Shown here piece after piece: positions 24,671 to 33,434 of a stretch of DNA of 64,000 nt (its first letter is position 1; the number at the start of each line of letters is the position of its first letter). The position numbers and the translations under genes are program-made. Source of the DNA: an uncultured Oscillospiraceae bacterium. GTDB lineage: Bacteria > Bacillota > Clostridia > Oscillospirales > Acutalibacteraceae. The notes under the pieces were generated by a model. It did not search any database, was not told where the DNA came from, and saw nothing but the letters and a program-made list of their open reading frames with translations. Where the stretch lies: contig CASEMN010000008.1 of the NCBI GenBank assembly GCA_949289045.1, positions 31,312 to 95,311 of the forward strand, written 5' to 3'.

Positions 24671-25966
24671 TTATTCCTCAATTTCACCGTAACAGTATCC
24701 GTCACGGTATTCAGTGAGTCTTACTTTCGCAATTTTTCCCATAAGGCAATCATCAGCTTTGACTCTTACGGGAGTGTAGTTTTCCGTGTATCCTTCTGAA
24801 AATCCGTCATGGGTTCTCGATTCAAAAAGAACCTCTTCTATAGTTCCGAGAGCTTCACGGATTTTTCCTTCCCTTATTTTTTCGCACACCTCAATGGCTC
24901 TTGCGGCTCTTCTTTCCTTTTCGCTTTTTTCAATCTGATTTTCCATTTTGTCCGCTTTTGTACCGGGGCGTCTTGAATATGGGAAAACGTGAACCTTTTC
25001 AAAGCCTACTTTTTCGCAGAAGCGGAGGGATTCCTCAAAATCATCATTGGTTTCACCTGGAAAACCTACCATAAGGTCAGTGGTGAGAGAGGCGTTTTTG
25101 AAATTTTCACGAAGCTTTACGCAAAGGTCATAGTATTCCTGTGCGGTGTAGTGACGGTTCATGGCTTTGAGGGTCTTGTCGCATCCGCTCTGAAGAGAAA
25201 TGTGGAACTGAGGACAGAATTTTTTAAGGGAAGCGAGAGCATCAATAACCTCATCGGTTATGTGGTCGGGCTCAAGGGAGCCTAAACGCACACGCTCTAT
25301 GCCCTCGGTTTCGCATACTGCCTTTACTGCCATGGGGAAAGTAATATTTTCAAGATCCCTTCCGTATGAAGAAAGGTTTATACCTACAAGTACAATTTCC
25401 TTATATCCTGATTCTGCCAGATGCTTTGCTTCTTCCTTTATTTCGTCAAGAGGTTTTGAACGGACAAATCCTCTTGATGTGGGAATTATGCAGTATGAAC
25501 AGCGGCGGTTGCATCCGTCCTGAATTTTAAGAAACGCTCTTGTACGCTCTTCAAAAGAGGTTATTGTATCGCCGGAAAATTTTTCTCCTATCTCATGAGT
25601 GCATACGTTGAAAATACGCTTTCCCTGACGGATATATTCTTCAATGAGCCTTAAAAGCTCCGTGTTATTTCGGTTTCCCATAACGATATCCGCCTGTGTA
25701 AGCTCCCTTGCCTTTTCAGGGTAAGCCTGAGGCATACAACCTGTTAAAACTGTTATGCAGTCGGGATACATTCTTTTAAAACGCCTTACTGCCTGACGGC
25801 TTTTTTTGTCTCCTGTGCCTGTGACGGTGCAGGAGTTTATTATATATATGTCGGCTTTTTCGGTGTGGGGAACTGTTTCAAATCCGTTTTTTCTTAAGAA
25901 TTCTCCCATGGCCTGGGATTCGTACTGATTCACCTTGCAGCCGAGGGTATAAAAAGCAGCTTTCAT
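24671..25966 (-). CDS. mtaB: tRNA t6A37 methylthiotransferase MtaB
   Basis: This 431-residue methylthiotransferase adds a methylthio group to t6A37 of tRNAs reading ANN codons. The N-terminal MTTase domain starts KAAFYTLGCKVNQYESQ with cluster-ligand cysteines (LGC, NSCTVTG, LTGCMPQ), followed by the radical SAM motif CNRRCSYCIIP (about residues 150-160) and a C-terminal TRAM domain. The TLGCKVNQ word and absence of MiaB features point to MtaB rather than MiaB or RimO. GGAGA lies upstream of the ATG. It is monocistronic. Confidence 0.93.
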   Translation of the reverse strand: MKAAFYTLGCKVNQYESQAMGEFLRKNGFETVPHTEKADIYIINSCTVTGTGDKKSRQAVRRFKRMYPDCITVLTGCMPQAYPEKARELTQADIVMGNRNNTELLRLIEEYIRQGKRIFNVCTHEIGEKFSGDTITSFEERTRAFLKIQDGCNRRCSYCIIPTSRGFVRSKPLDEIKEEAKHLAESGYKEIVLVGINLSSYGRDLENITFPMAVKAVCETEGIERVRLGSLEPDHITDEVIDALASLKKFCPQFHISLQSGCDKTLKAMNRHYTAQEYYDLCVKLRENFKNASLTTDLMVGFPGETNDDFEESLRFCEKVGFEKVHVFPYSRRPGTKADKMENQIEKSEKERRAARAIEVCEKIREGKIREALGTIEEVLFESRTHDGFSEGYTENYTPVRVKADDCLMGKIAKVRLTEYRDGYCYGEIEE

Positions 25967-26095
25967 CTGTTATCTCCGTTCTTTAATTTATGGTGAAATT
26001 ATATTCCAAAGGGGTTAAAAAATCAATAACCAGCCGCTGTCTGTGGTATTTTGGAACTTTTCGGCATAGATTTTAGTAAATCGGAGGTGCTTGAA

Positions 26096-27301
26096 ATGAA
26101 AAAGATAAGAAGAATTACCGCAATGCTTGCCGCAGGAGCGGTTATGCTCAGCTGTATTAGTTTTTCCGGATCTGTTTCAGCCGCAGAAGAAAATAAAGCG
26201 GAGACAAAAACGGCGCAGACGGAAACAGCTCAGACAATGCCTGTTGAGGTAAAGGCAAAGGCGGCTGTTTTAATGGATGTCACAACGGGAAAAGTGCTGA
26301 TGGCCAATAATGAAAACGAAAGGCTGCCACCTGCGTCGGTCACTAAGATAATGACACTTTTGCTCGTGTGCGAAGCGATAGATTCGGGAGAGCTGTCCCT
26401 TACAGAAAAGCTCACTGCCTCAAAGGATGCAGTATCAAAGGGCGGCTCACAGATATGGCTCAAAGAGGGTGAGTCCATGACTGTTGACGAACTTTTGAAG
26501 GCGGCGGCCATTGCCAGCGCAAACGACGCCTGTGCAGTGCTTGCGGAGCGAATTGCAGGCAGTGAAGAGGGATTTGTCACTATGATGAACGAAAGGGCAA
26601 AGGCTCTCGGAATGAAGAACACCAATTTTGAAAACTGTACGGGACTTGATGATACAACTACAAATCATTATACCAGTGCCTATGATATCGCCCTTATGGG
26701 ACGGGAGCTTTTAAAGCATGACCTTATACAAAACTATACAACTGTATGGATGGATTCTCTTCGTGACGGTAAAACCGAACTTGTAAACACAAATAAGCTT
26801 GTGCGGTTTTATAAGGGTACTACAGGACTTAAAACAGGTACAACTCAAAAAGCAGGACAGTGTCTTGCAGCATCCGCTCAAAGGGATTCACTGCATCTGA
26901 TAGCAGTTGTTTTGGGCTGTGAAAGCAGCGACGACCGATTTAACGGAGCAAAAGCTATGCTCAACTGGGGATTTTCCAACTGGGTAAGCTATAAGCCTGA
27001 AATAAGCAAAGATCTCATAACTGATGTAAACGTTCTTCACGGAATAAAATCTTCTATTACCCCTGAAATTCCGGAAACTTCGGGTACAATAATCAAAAAA
27101 GGAGCTCAGGGTGATGTAAAGCAGGAAATAAATATTCCAGTTGACGTTGAAGCGCCTGTGGAAAAGGGGCAGGTAATAGGTACGGTTACATTTACTTTAG
27201 GTGATGAAAAAATAGGTGAATACAATCTGACTGCAGGTGAAGCAATAAAGAAAATCGGATTTCTCGATGCCCTTGCAATGCTTTTAAGAGGAGCGGCATG
27301 A
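26096..27301 (+). CDS. D-alanyl-D-alanine carboxypeptidase (DacF/PBP5-type)
   Basis: This 401-residue serine carboxypeptidase trims the terminal D-Ala of peptidoglycan stem peptides. A signal peptide (about residues 1-30) is followed by the SXXK motif S81-V-T-K84, the SXN motif ASANDAC and the KTG motif GLKTGTT, then a C-terminal beta-rich PBP5 domain and a hydrophobic tail. The ATG at 26096 has TCGGAGGTG upstream, whereas ATG 26051 has no such site. It could be the sporulation enzyme DacF, which neighbours spoIIA in Bacillus, but here it is about 10 kb away, so a vegetative role is equally possible. Confidence 0.92.
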   Translation: MKKIRRITAMLAAGAVMLSCISFSGSVSAAEENKAETKTAQTETAQTMPVEVKAKAAVLMDVTTGKVLMANNENERLPPASVTKIMTLLLVCEAIDSGELSLTEKLTASKDAVSKGGSQIWLKEGESMTVDELLKAAAIASANDACAVLAERIAGSEEGFVTMMNERAKALGMKNTNFENCTGLDDTTTNHYTSAYDIALMGRELLKHDLIQNYTTVWMDSLRDGKTELVNTNKLVRFYKGTTGLKTGTTQKAGQCLAASAQRDSLHLIAVVLGCESSDDRFNGAKAMLNWGFSNWVSYKPEISKDLITDVNVLHGIKSSITPEIPETSGTIIKKGAQGDVKQEINIPVDVEAPVEKGQVIGTVTFTLGDEKIGEYNLTAGEAIKKIGFLDALAMLLRGAA

Positions 27302-27356
27302 CTTTGTTCTAAATAAGAACAGACTGAAAATTATTTTTAAATATGGTGATATTGTA

Positions 27357-27385
27357 TTGAAAAAATCCGGTTTATAAGGTAAGAT
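27357..27385 (+). promoter_or_regulatory. Probable promoter of pgi
   Basis: TTGAAA and TAAGAT are spaced 17 bases apart about 80 bases upstream of the pgi start. Confidence 0.45.
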
Positions 27386-27463
27386 ATATACAACCGAATG
27401 GGCAAAAGACGTTTAAAACTGATATTTTGCACAAACGGGGTTTAAAAATGGAGGAATACAATC

Positions 27464-28807
27464 ATGAGCGTAAAACTTATCGACAGATATGTGGGCGAGC
27501 TTGTAACACCTGCCGACATTGAAGCAATTGCACCTGAAGTTAAAAAGGCAGCGCAAGTTCTCGAGAGCAAAACAGGAGAGGGAAACGATTTCCTCGGCTG
27601 GCTTACTCTTCCCACTGATTATGATAAAGAGGAGTTTGCAAGAATCAAAAAGGCGGCAGCTAAAATCAAGTCCGACTCAGAGGTTCTTATTGTTATAGGC
27701 ATCGGCGGTTCTTATCTCGGAGCACGAGCAGCTATTGAGTTTATCAAATCACCCAACTATAACGTAATGAAAAAAGATACTCCGGATATCTATTTTTCCG
27801 GTAACAGCATCAGCTCAACTGCTCTTAAAGAGCTCGTTGATATCTGCGACGGACGTGATTTTTCAATCAACGTCATTTCAAAATCAGGTACAACAACAGA
27901 GCCTGCAGTAGCTTTCAGAGTTTTCCGTGAGATTCTCGAGAAGAAGTATGGCAAAGAGGGCGCAGCGGGAAGAATTTATGTAACAACCGATAAGGAAAAG
28001 GGTACACTTAAATCACTTTCCGACCGTGAAGGCTATGAAACTTTCGTTGTTCCCGATGATGTCGGCGGACGTTACTCAGTTCTTACAGCAGTAGGTCTTC
28101 TTCCCATCGCAGTAAGCGGTGCTGATATCGACGCACTTATGAGCGGCGCAAAGGCAGCTCAGGATGCTCTTACAAGCGATGATCTTAACGAAAATGACTG
28201 CTACAAGTACGCAGCAATCAGAAACATCCTTTACCGCAAGGGCAAGAGCGCTGAAATGCTTGTAAGCTATGAGCCTTCATTCACAATGATGAACGAGTGG
28301 TTCAAGCAGCTCTTCGGTGAGAGCGAAGGTAAAGACGGAAAGGGACTTTTCCCGGTTTCAGCAGTTTTCTCAACAGACCTTCATTCTCTCGGTCAGTATA
28401 TTCAGGAGGGTGAGAGACTTCTCTTTGAGACAGTTGTAAGCTTTGAGAAGCCCAAGTATGAAATCACTCTCGGAACAGATCCCGAAAATGTTGACGGACT
28501 TAACTTCCTTGCCGGTAAGACAATGGATTACGTCAATAAGAAGGCTTTCCAGGGTACAATCCTTGCTCACAACGACGGCGGAGTTCCGAACCTTGTTCTC
28601 TCTGTTCCCGAAATGAATGAGTATGAGCTCGGATATCTCATTTACTTCTTTGAAAAGGCATGTGCTGTTTCCGGCTATGTTCTCGGAGTAAATCCCTTTA
28701 ACCAGCCCGGCGTTGAAAGCTATAAGAAGAATATGTTTGCTCTTCTTGGCAAGCCCGGTTATGAGAGCGAGAAAGAAGCTCTTGAAAAGAGACTCGGCGA
28801 AAACTAA
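27464..28807 (+). CDS. pgi: Glucose-6-phosphate isomerase
   Basis: This 447-residue enzyme interconverts glucose 6-phosphate and fructose 6-phosphate. The SIS fold shows [17 protein letters not shown], the phosphate-binding [11 protein letters not shown] and the C-terminal family motif [14 protein letters not shown]. The length matches the shorter Firmicutes form. TGGAGGAA precedes the ATG by the usual spacing. Its regular codon use suggests strong expression. The P-loop gene follows after 50 bases. Confidence 0.97.
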   Translation: MSVKLIDRYVGELVTPADIEAIAPEVKKAAQVLESKTGEGNDFLGWLTLPTDYDKEEFARIKKAAAKIKSDSEVLIVIGIGGSYLGARAAIEFIKSPNYNVMKKDTPDIYFSGNSISSTALKELVDICDGRDFSINVISKSGTTTEPAVAFRVFREILEKKYGKEGAAGRIYVTTDKEKGTLKSLSDREGYETFVVPDDVGGRYSVLTAVGLLPIAVSGADIDALMSGAKAAQDALTSDDLNENDCYKYAAIRNILYRKGKSAEMLVSYEPSFTMMNEWFKQLFGESEGKDGKGLFPVSAVFSTDLHSLGQYIQEGERLLFETVVSFEKPKYEITLGTDPENVDGLNFLAGKTMDYVNKKAFQGTILAHNDGGVPNLVLSVPEMNEYELGYLIYFFEKACAVSGYVLGVNPFNQPGVESYKKNMFALLGKPGYESEKEALEKRLGEN

Positions 28808-28857
28808 AACGGATGAAACCGCTTTGGCGGATATTAAATATACAGGAGGAGATAGTA

Positions 28858-29274
28858 ATGATTTCTCTTATTATCGGATGCAAAGGCTCAGGAAAAACAA
28901 AGCATTTAATCGCAGAGGTTAACGCAGCTGTTGAAAAGTCAAACGGACACGTTGTGTGCGTTGAGAAGGAAACAAAGCTCACTTATGACGTTAACTCACG
29001 TGCAAGGCTTGTTGCCGCTGATTACTTTGATGTTCACGGTTATGACGCTTTTTACGGTTTCCTCAGCGGAATCTGTGCAGGCGACCATGACATTACAGAT
29101 ATTCTTGTAGATGCTACACTGAGAATCGGTTCAAGAGATTATGAGGAGCTTGCCGACTTCCTTAAGAAGGTTGACAATCTTTCACAGCTTACGGACGCAA
29201 AGTTCACATTTACAATTTCCGCAGACGAGTCAGTTCTTCCCGAAAGAATTTACGAGTACTGCCAGAAAATCTGA
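28858..29274 (+). CDS. P-loop ATP-binding protein of unknown function
   Basis: This 138-residue protein starts MISLIIGCKGSGKTKHLI, a Walker A motif at about residues 7-14, and carries a plausible Walker B-like strand (TDILVDATL). The rest is unremarkable and I do not recognise a named family. AGGAGGAGA precedes the ATG; an in-frame ATG at 28813 lacks a site. It follows pgi closely and is probably cotranscribed, but nothing links the functions. Confidence 0.65.
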   Translation: MISLIIGCKGSGKTKHLIAEVNAAVEKSNGHVVCVEKETKLTYDVNSRARLVAADYFDVHGYDAFYGFLSGICAGDHDITDILVDATLRIGSRDYEELADFLKKVDNLSQLTDAKFTFTISADESVLPERIYEYCQKI

Positions 29275-29297
29275 AAACCGCTGAAATGAACAGTATG

Positions 29298-29328
29298 TTT
29301 TGACCGGAGGGTTTCTCTCCGGTCAAAA
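29298..29328 (+). terminator. Hairpin after the P-loop gene
   Basis: TTTTGACCGGAG pairs perfectly with CTCCGGTCAAAA. The downstream T tract is interrupted, so it may be a weak terminator. Confidence 0.55.
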
Positions 29329-29362
29329 TGTTGTGCTGTTTAAAAAAATATGTCACTATGTG

Positions 29363-29391
29363 TTGACAAAGCGGTGCGGAAAATGTATAAT
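29363..29391 (+). promoter_or_regulatory. Promoter of the DUF177-rpmF operon
   Basis: TTGACA (29363-29368) and TATAAT (29386-29391) with a 17-base spacer form a consensus promoter 30 bases before the gene. Confidence 0.88.
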
Positions 29392-29420
29392 AATTTCCGC
29401 ACAATATCAGGGGTGTAGCT

Positions 29421-29915
29421 ATGCTTATTAATCTTGAGAACATATTCCGAAATGAGGGCGAGGTTCTTCCCCTTAATTTTGAGTACGATTTTTCCGATGT
29501 AGAGGTTTCCGGTGTGCATCCGGTAACAGCTCCGGTTAAAGTGACAGGTGAAATCCGAAACAGAACCGGCGTTGTCACACTTAATGCAAAAGCCGATTAT
29601 ACCTACTGTGCTCCCTGTGACAGATGTGCAGTGGATGTTAAGAGGGATTATTCAGTTACTCTTTCCTCCCTTGTCGTTTACGAGCTTAACGACTCTGATA
29701 ACGACGAATTTATTCTTGCCGAAAATATGCAGCTCGATTTTGAAGAGCTCATGCGCAGCGAAGTTATTTTGTCATTTCCGTCAAAGCTGCTGTGCAAAGA
29801 GGACTGCAAGGGACTTTGTGCAGTTTGCGGCAAAAATCTTAATGAAGGCTCCTGTAGCTGTCAAAAGCCGACAGATCCACGTCTGGATGTGCTTAAGCAG
29901 CTTTTGGATAAATAA
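29421..29915 (+). CDS. YceD family protein (DUF177)
   Basis: This 164-residue protein has the DUF177 features CAPCDRC and, near the C-terminus, CKGLCAVCGKNLNEGSC, which look like metal-binding cysteine pairs. The gene is almost always found directly before rpmF, as here (43 bases). In plants and bacteria the family is linked to 23S rRNA accumulation, but its molecular role is not settled. A consensus promoter sits just upstream, so DUF177 and rpmF form a two-gene operon. Confidence 0.92.
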   Translation: MLINLENIFRNEGEVLPLNFEYDFSDVEVSGVHPVTAPVKVTGEIRNRTGVVTLNAKADYTYCAPCDRCAVDVKRDYSVTLSSLVVYELNDSDNDEFILAENMQLDFEELMRSEVILSFPSKLLCKEDCKGLCAVCGKNLNEGSCSCQKPTDPRLDVLKQLLDK

Positions 29916-29958
29916 TTTAGTTTTCAGTTTATTTTCACTAATCTAAGGAGGTGCTGAC

Positions 29959-30141
29959 ATGGCGGTACCAAAGAGAAGAGTTTCAAAGGCAAGACGCGAT
30001 AAGAGACGTTCCAACGTTTGGAAGTTGGAGGCTCCCACCCTTGTAAAGTGTCCCAATTGCGGTGAGTACAAAAGACCTCACAGAGTTTGTGGCAACTGCG
30101 GTTCCTACAACGGCAAGACAGTTATAAGCAAGGAAGCATAA
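29959..30141 (+). CDS. rpmF: 50S ribosomal protein L32
   Basis: This 60-residue protein begins [17 protein letters not shown] and carries the zinc-ribbon cysteines CPNCGEY and CGNCGSY. AAGGAGGTG precedes the ATG. The four-cysteine (C+) form means it can bind zinc. It follows DUF177 and is closed by a terminator at 30159. Confidence 0.98.
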   Translation: MAVPKRRVSKARRDKRRSNVWKLEAPTLVKCPNCGEYKRPHRVCGNCGSYNGKTVISKEA

Positions 30142-30158
30142 GTCCTTTACACACAGGC

Positions 30159-30191
30159 AAAGGTAGGGAAGTAGTCTTCTCTGCCTTTTTT
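30159..30191 (+). terminator. Terminator of the DUF177-rpmF operon
   Basis: AAAGGTAGGGAAG pairs with CTTCTCTGCCTTT (two G-U pairs) around TAGT and runs into Ts. Confidence 0.75.
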
Positions 30192-30228
30192 GCTTATTAT
30201 GTACAAAAACTGGGGAGGTGCATTTTAC

Positions 30229-31539
30229 GTGCCGGTAATAATCAGCGATGTTGCAAAAGGATCTCCTGCGGATAAAAAAAGAATAAAACCGGGGGATACA
30301 CTTGTTTCCATAAACGGACATGACATAGCCGATGTTCTCGATTACAGCTTTTATGCCGATGACAGTGAGCTTAAAGTAGTTACTAAGCGTGAAAGCGGAG
30401 CATTTCAGATAGTCCGGGTAGAAAAAGAGCAGGGCGAGGATTTAGGACTTATTTTTGAAACCTATCTTATGGATAAAAAGAGAAGCTGCAAAAATAAATG
30501 TATGTTCTGTTTTATCGACCAGCTTCCGAAAGGTCTCAGAGAAAGCCTTTATTTCAAGGATGACGATGCGAGACTTTCATTCCTTTTCGGCAACTATATT
30601 ACCCTTACGAACCTTACGGAACGTGAGGTACAGCGCATTATGGAAATGCACATAAGCCCCGTTAATATATCCGTTCATACGATGAATCCGGAACTGAGAG
30701 TCAAGATGATGGCGAATCCCAATGCAGGTGAAGCTTTGAAAATAGTAAAAAGGCTTGCCGATGCGGGAATTTCCATCAATACCCAGCTTGTGCTCTGCCC
30801 CGGAGTAAATGACGGTGAAGAGCTTAAATACAGCTTAAAGGAGCTTGCAGCTCTTTATCCCAGTGTTCAGAGTATTGCGGCGGTTCCGGTGGGTATTACA
30901 AAATTCCGTGAGGGACTTTGTCATATTGAGCCTTATACAAAGGAACAGGCAGCCGAAACCGTTGATATTATAGAGCAGTTCGGAAACGAGTTTAAAAAGG
31001 ATCACGGTACACGTCTTGCTTTTGCGGCAGATGAATTTTATCTTAAAGCAGGCAGACCCATTCCTGACGGAGAGTATTATGAGGAGTTTGCACAACTTGA
31101 AAACGGTGTGGGACTCTGGGCGGATCTTCGTGACTCATTTGCAAAGGCTCTTTCCGAAACTCAGGAATGCCCCAACGCTAAGGAGAGAAAAATCTCCATG
31201 GCTACGGGAACTTCCGCTTATCCTCTTATAAATTCCTTAGCTCAGAAGGCTCAGGAGAAGTTTAAAAATCTTCATATTGAAGTTACACCAATAAAAAATA
31301 AATTTTTCGGAGAGACTATAAACGTTGCCGGACTTCTTACGGGAACGGATCTTATAGATCAGCTTAACGGTAAGGATTTAGGCGAAGAGCTGCTAATACC
31401 TTCAGTTATGCTCAGAAGCGAGGGAGACATTTTCCTTGATGATTTGTCTCCGAAAGATTTGGAAGAAAGGCTGAAAGTAAAGGTTACACCTGTGGATAAC
31501 GACGGATACGCACTGCTTTCGGCAATGATAGGAGAGTGA
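30229..31539 (+). CDS. DUF512 radical SAM-like iron-sulfur protein
   Basis: This 436-residue protein starts with a PDZ-like domain (about residues 5-70), followed by the cysteine motif CKNKCMFCFIDQLPKG of a radical SAM-like core and the C-terminal DUF512 region. The GTG at 30229 is chosen because GGGGAGGTG precedes it; TTG 30190 and ATG 30199 lie in or just after the rpmF terminator. The pairing with der four bases downstream is common in Clostridia. The reaction is unknown to me; the family is described as an Fe-S oxidoreductase. Confidence 0.88.
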   Translation: MPVIISDVAKGSPADKKRIKPGDTLVSINGHDIADVLDYSFYADDSELKVVTKRESGAFQIVRVEKEQGEDLGLIFETYLMDKKRSCKNKCMFCFIDQLPKGLRESLYFKDDDARLSFLFGNYITLTNLTEREVQRIMEMHISPVNISVHTMNPELRVKMMANPNAGEALKIVKRLADAGISINTQLVLCPGVNDGEELKYSLKELAALYPSVQSIAAVPVGITKFREGLCHIEPYTKEQAAETVDIIEQFGNEFKKDHGTRLAFAADEFYLKAGRPIPDGEYYEEFAQLENGVGLWADLRDSFAKALSETQECPNAKERKISMATGTSAYPLINSLAQKAQEKFKNLHIEVTPIKNKFFGETINVAGLLTGTDLIDQLNGKDLGEELLIPSVMLRSEGDIFLDDLSPKDLEERLKVKVTPVDNDGYALLSAMIGE

Positions 31540-31543
31540 AAAA

Positions 31544-32875
31544 ATGGCAAGACCCATTGTGGCGGTTGTAGGAAGACCCAATGTGGGAAAATCGACCCTT
31601 TTCAATAAGCTTGTAGGTTCAAGGCTTTCAATTGTGGACGATACTCCCGGAGTTACCCGTGACCGTATTTACGGCGACTGCGAGTGGCTGGGCCACCATT
31701 TTCTGCTTGTTGATACAGGCGGTATTGAACCTCAGTCGGATGATATAATCCTTTCACAGATGAGACGTCAGGCGCAGCTTGCAATAGACAGCGCCGATGT
31801 CATAATTCTTGTAACCGATGTAAAAAGCGGAGTTGTGGCTACCGACAGCGATGTAGCTGCAATGCTTCAGAAAAGCGGAAAGCCTATTGTTTTGTGCGTC
31901 AATAAATGCGACGGCATAGGCGATCTGCCAATGGATTTCTATGAGTTTTACAATCTCGGTTTAGGCGATCCCATAGCTGTTTCAGCGGTTCACGGCCACG
32001 GAACAGGCGATCTTCTTGATGAAGTGCTTAAATTCCTGCCCGATGAAAAGAGCGAAGAGGAAGAGGATGACATCACTTCCGTTGCAATTATCGGAAAGCC
32101 CAATGTAGGTAAATCCTCCCTTGTAAATGCCATTTCCGGCGAGGAGAGAGCAATTGTTTCAAACATTGCCGGTACAACAAGAGATGCTACTGATACCTAT
32201 GTTGAAAATTCTCACGGAAAATTTGTATTTATTGATACAGCGGGACTTAGAAGAAAGAGCAAAGTCGATGACGCTATCGAAAAGTACAGTGTTATAAGAG
32301 CACGTATGGCAGTTGAAAGAGCGCAGGTATGCGTCATAATGATTGATGCTGTTGAGGGCTTTACAGAGCAGGATTCAAAGGTTGCCGGTATTGCCCATGA
32401 TTTAGGCAAGGCGTGCATTATAGCTGTTAACAAGTGGGATGCCGTTGAAAAGGACGGCAACACCATGGATAAATACCGCAAAAAGCTTATGAACGATTTT
32501 TCATTTATGAGCTATGCGCCGATTATCTTTATTTCCGCAAAGACAGGTCAGAGAATAGAGCGCCTTTATGAGCTTATAAAGTATGTTGATTCTCAGAATG
32601 CAATGAGAATTTCAACAGGTAAGCTTAACGATATTCTTGCGGCAGCTACTGCAAGAGTTCAGCCTCCCACGGATAAGGGCAAGCGACTCAAGATTTACTA
32701 CATGACTCAGGCATCCACAAGACCGCCAACATTTGTTTCTTTCGTAAACCGCAAAGAGCTTTTCCATTTCAGCTATCAGCGTTATCTGGAAAACCAGATC
32801 AGAGAGGTTTTCGGACTTGAGGGAACACCGGTGCGTTTTGTCATAAGAGAAAGAGAAGACAAAAGCAAAAACTAG
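31544..32875 (+). CDS. der: Ribosome biogenesis GTPase Der (EngA)
   Basis: This 443-residue protein has two tandem GTPase domains, each with a P-loop: GRPNVGKST at about residues 8-16 and GKPNVGKSS at about 184-192. DTGGIE / DTAGLR (G3) and NKCD / NKWD (G4) are present, followed by a KH-like C-terminal domain. It acts in 50S subunit maturation. The gene follows DUF512 by four bases. Its stop codon is immediately followed by the first unit of a 66-bp repeat, whose first G is the last base of the TAG. Confidence 0.97.
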   Translation: MARPIVAVVGRPNVGKSTLFNKLVGSRLSIVDDTPGVTRDRIYGDCEWLGHHFLLVDTGGIEPQSDDIILSQMRRQAQLAIDSADVIILVTDVKSGVVATDSDVAAMLQKSGKPIVLCVNKCDGIGDLPMDFYEFYNLGLGDPIAVSAVHGHGTGDLLDEVLKFLPDEKSEEEEDDITSVAIIGKPNVGKSSLVNAISGEERAIVSNIAGTTRDATDTYVENSHGKFVFIDTAGLRRKSKVDDAIEKYSVIRARMAVERAQVCVIMIDAVEGFTEQDSKVAGIAHDLGKACIIAVNKWDAVEKDGNTMDKYRKKLMNDFSFMSYAPIIFISAKTGQRIERLYELIKYVDSQNAMRISTGKLNDILAAATARVQPPTDKGKRLKIYYMTQASTRPPTFVSFVNRKELFHFSYQRYLENQIREVFGLEGTPVRFVIREREDKSKN

Positions 32876-33040
32876 CAGCGTGACGCTGCACCCAAGTCGC
32901 ACACTGAGTGACGGCAAGGAACGGCTATAAGTGCCTGCGGGCAGGCTGAGCCTGCACCCATGACGCACACCGAATGGCGGCAAGGAACAGCTATAAGTGC
33001 CTGCGGGTAAGCTGAGCCTGCACCCAATCCTTACCCAAAC
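32875..33040 (+). repeat. Tandem 66-bp repeat array, copies A and B plus a partial third
   Basis: Units start at 32875, 32941 and 33007, an exact 66-bp period. Each begins with a hairpin of 6-bp arms around TGA: GCAGCG/CGCTGC, GCAGGC/GCCTGC and the imperfect GTAAGC/GCCTGC. The hairpin is followed by CACCCA, and in full units by GGCAAGGAAC and CTATAAGTGCCTGCGG. The third unit stops after about 30 bases. Related copies lie at 34954-35044 (minus) and 57402-57482. On the complementary strand the unit is also an open frame with the word GTYSxSLP. Confidence 0.85.
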
Positions 33041-33063
33041 CGACAATGAAAAATGAATAAAAA

Positions 33064-33110
33064 CAGCCTGCGCTTAGGGTTAATTGTTAACTCTATTCGC
33101 AGGCTTTTTT
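33064..33110 (+). terminator. Terminator downstream of der
   Basis: AGCCTGCG (33065-33072) pairs with CGCAGGCT (33098-33105), with an inner AGGGTTAA/TTAACTCT stem, then TTTTT. Confidence 0.88.
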
Positions 33111-33184
33111 ATGTGAAAAAGATAGAAGCATAACAATATGAATATTAAAAATGAAAAATTTATATTTATTTTATCAATAATGCT

Positions 33185-33213
33185 TGACATGAGTTAAACT
33201 AAATGGTACGATG
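33185..33213 (+). promoter_or_regulatory. Promoter of the attenuator and methyltransferase unit
   Basis: TTGACA and TACGAT with a 17-base spacer lie about 30 bases before the small leader ORF. Confidence 0.65.
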
Positions 33214-33239
33214 AGGCAAAATAATGAGGAGGTGCAATA

Positions 33240-33422
33240 ATGCTTAACCAATTCGGACGTAAATTTAATATGTTCCCTATGGAGCTTGCATTTGTCGTGT
33301 ATTGGCAGAAAAGCAGGCTTGCATTGTTGTACCCTTATCGGTGTAAAAAGACCCAATTTATATTGATAAAGATATACACAGTGCAAGCTATAATTTATAG
33401 CCTGCACTGTTTTTTATTTTGA
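33240..33422 (+). CDS. Possible 60-residue leader peptide
   Basis: An ATG with a very strong ribosome binding site (GAGGAGGTG) opens a 60-codon frame that runs straight through the terminator at 33379-33415 and stops 13 bases before the methyltransferase gene. The product has no recognisable domain. Ending inside a terminator suggests the frame is a leader whose translation, or pausing, alters RNA folding, rather than a structural protein. It could also be the truncated head of a lost gene. The frame itself is certain; its function is inference. Confidence 0.4.
   Translation: MLNQFGRKFNMFPMELAFVVYWQKSRLALLYPYRCKKTQFILIKIYTVQAIIYSLHCFLF
33379..33415 (+). terminator. Terminator or attenuator before the methyltransferase gene
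   Basis: CAGTGCA-GCTATA pairs with TATAGC-TGCACTG (33379-33409, one bulge each side) and is followed by TTTTTT. Its left arm TGCAAGC can instead pair with AGCTTGCA at 33283-33290 or CAGGCTTGCA at 33314-33323, giving possible antiterminators. Confidence 0.75.
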
Positions 33423-33434
33423 GGAGGTTTTAAA

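Noticed and set aside
30190..30228. Upstream TTG and ATG starts of the DUF512 gene
   Set aside because: They lie in or just after the rpmF terminator, and GGGGAGGTG is well placed for the GTG at 30229.
32612..33046. 144-residue minus-strand frame with repeated GTYSxSLP words
   Set aside because: It is the antisense translation of the 66-bp repeats (22 codons per unit, so an open frame repeats automatically) and runs into der antisense; no start or ribosome binding site supports it. The frame conservation is kept only as a remark under the repeat.
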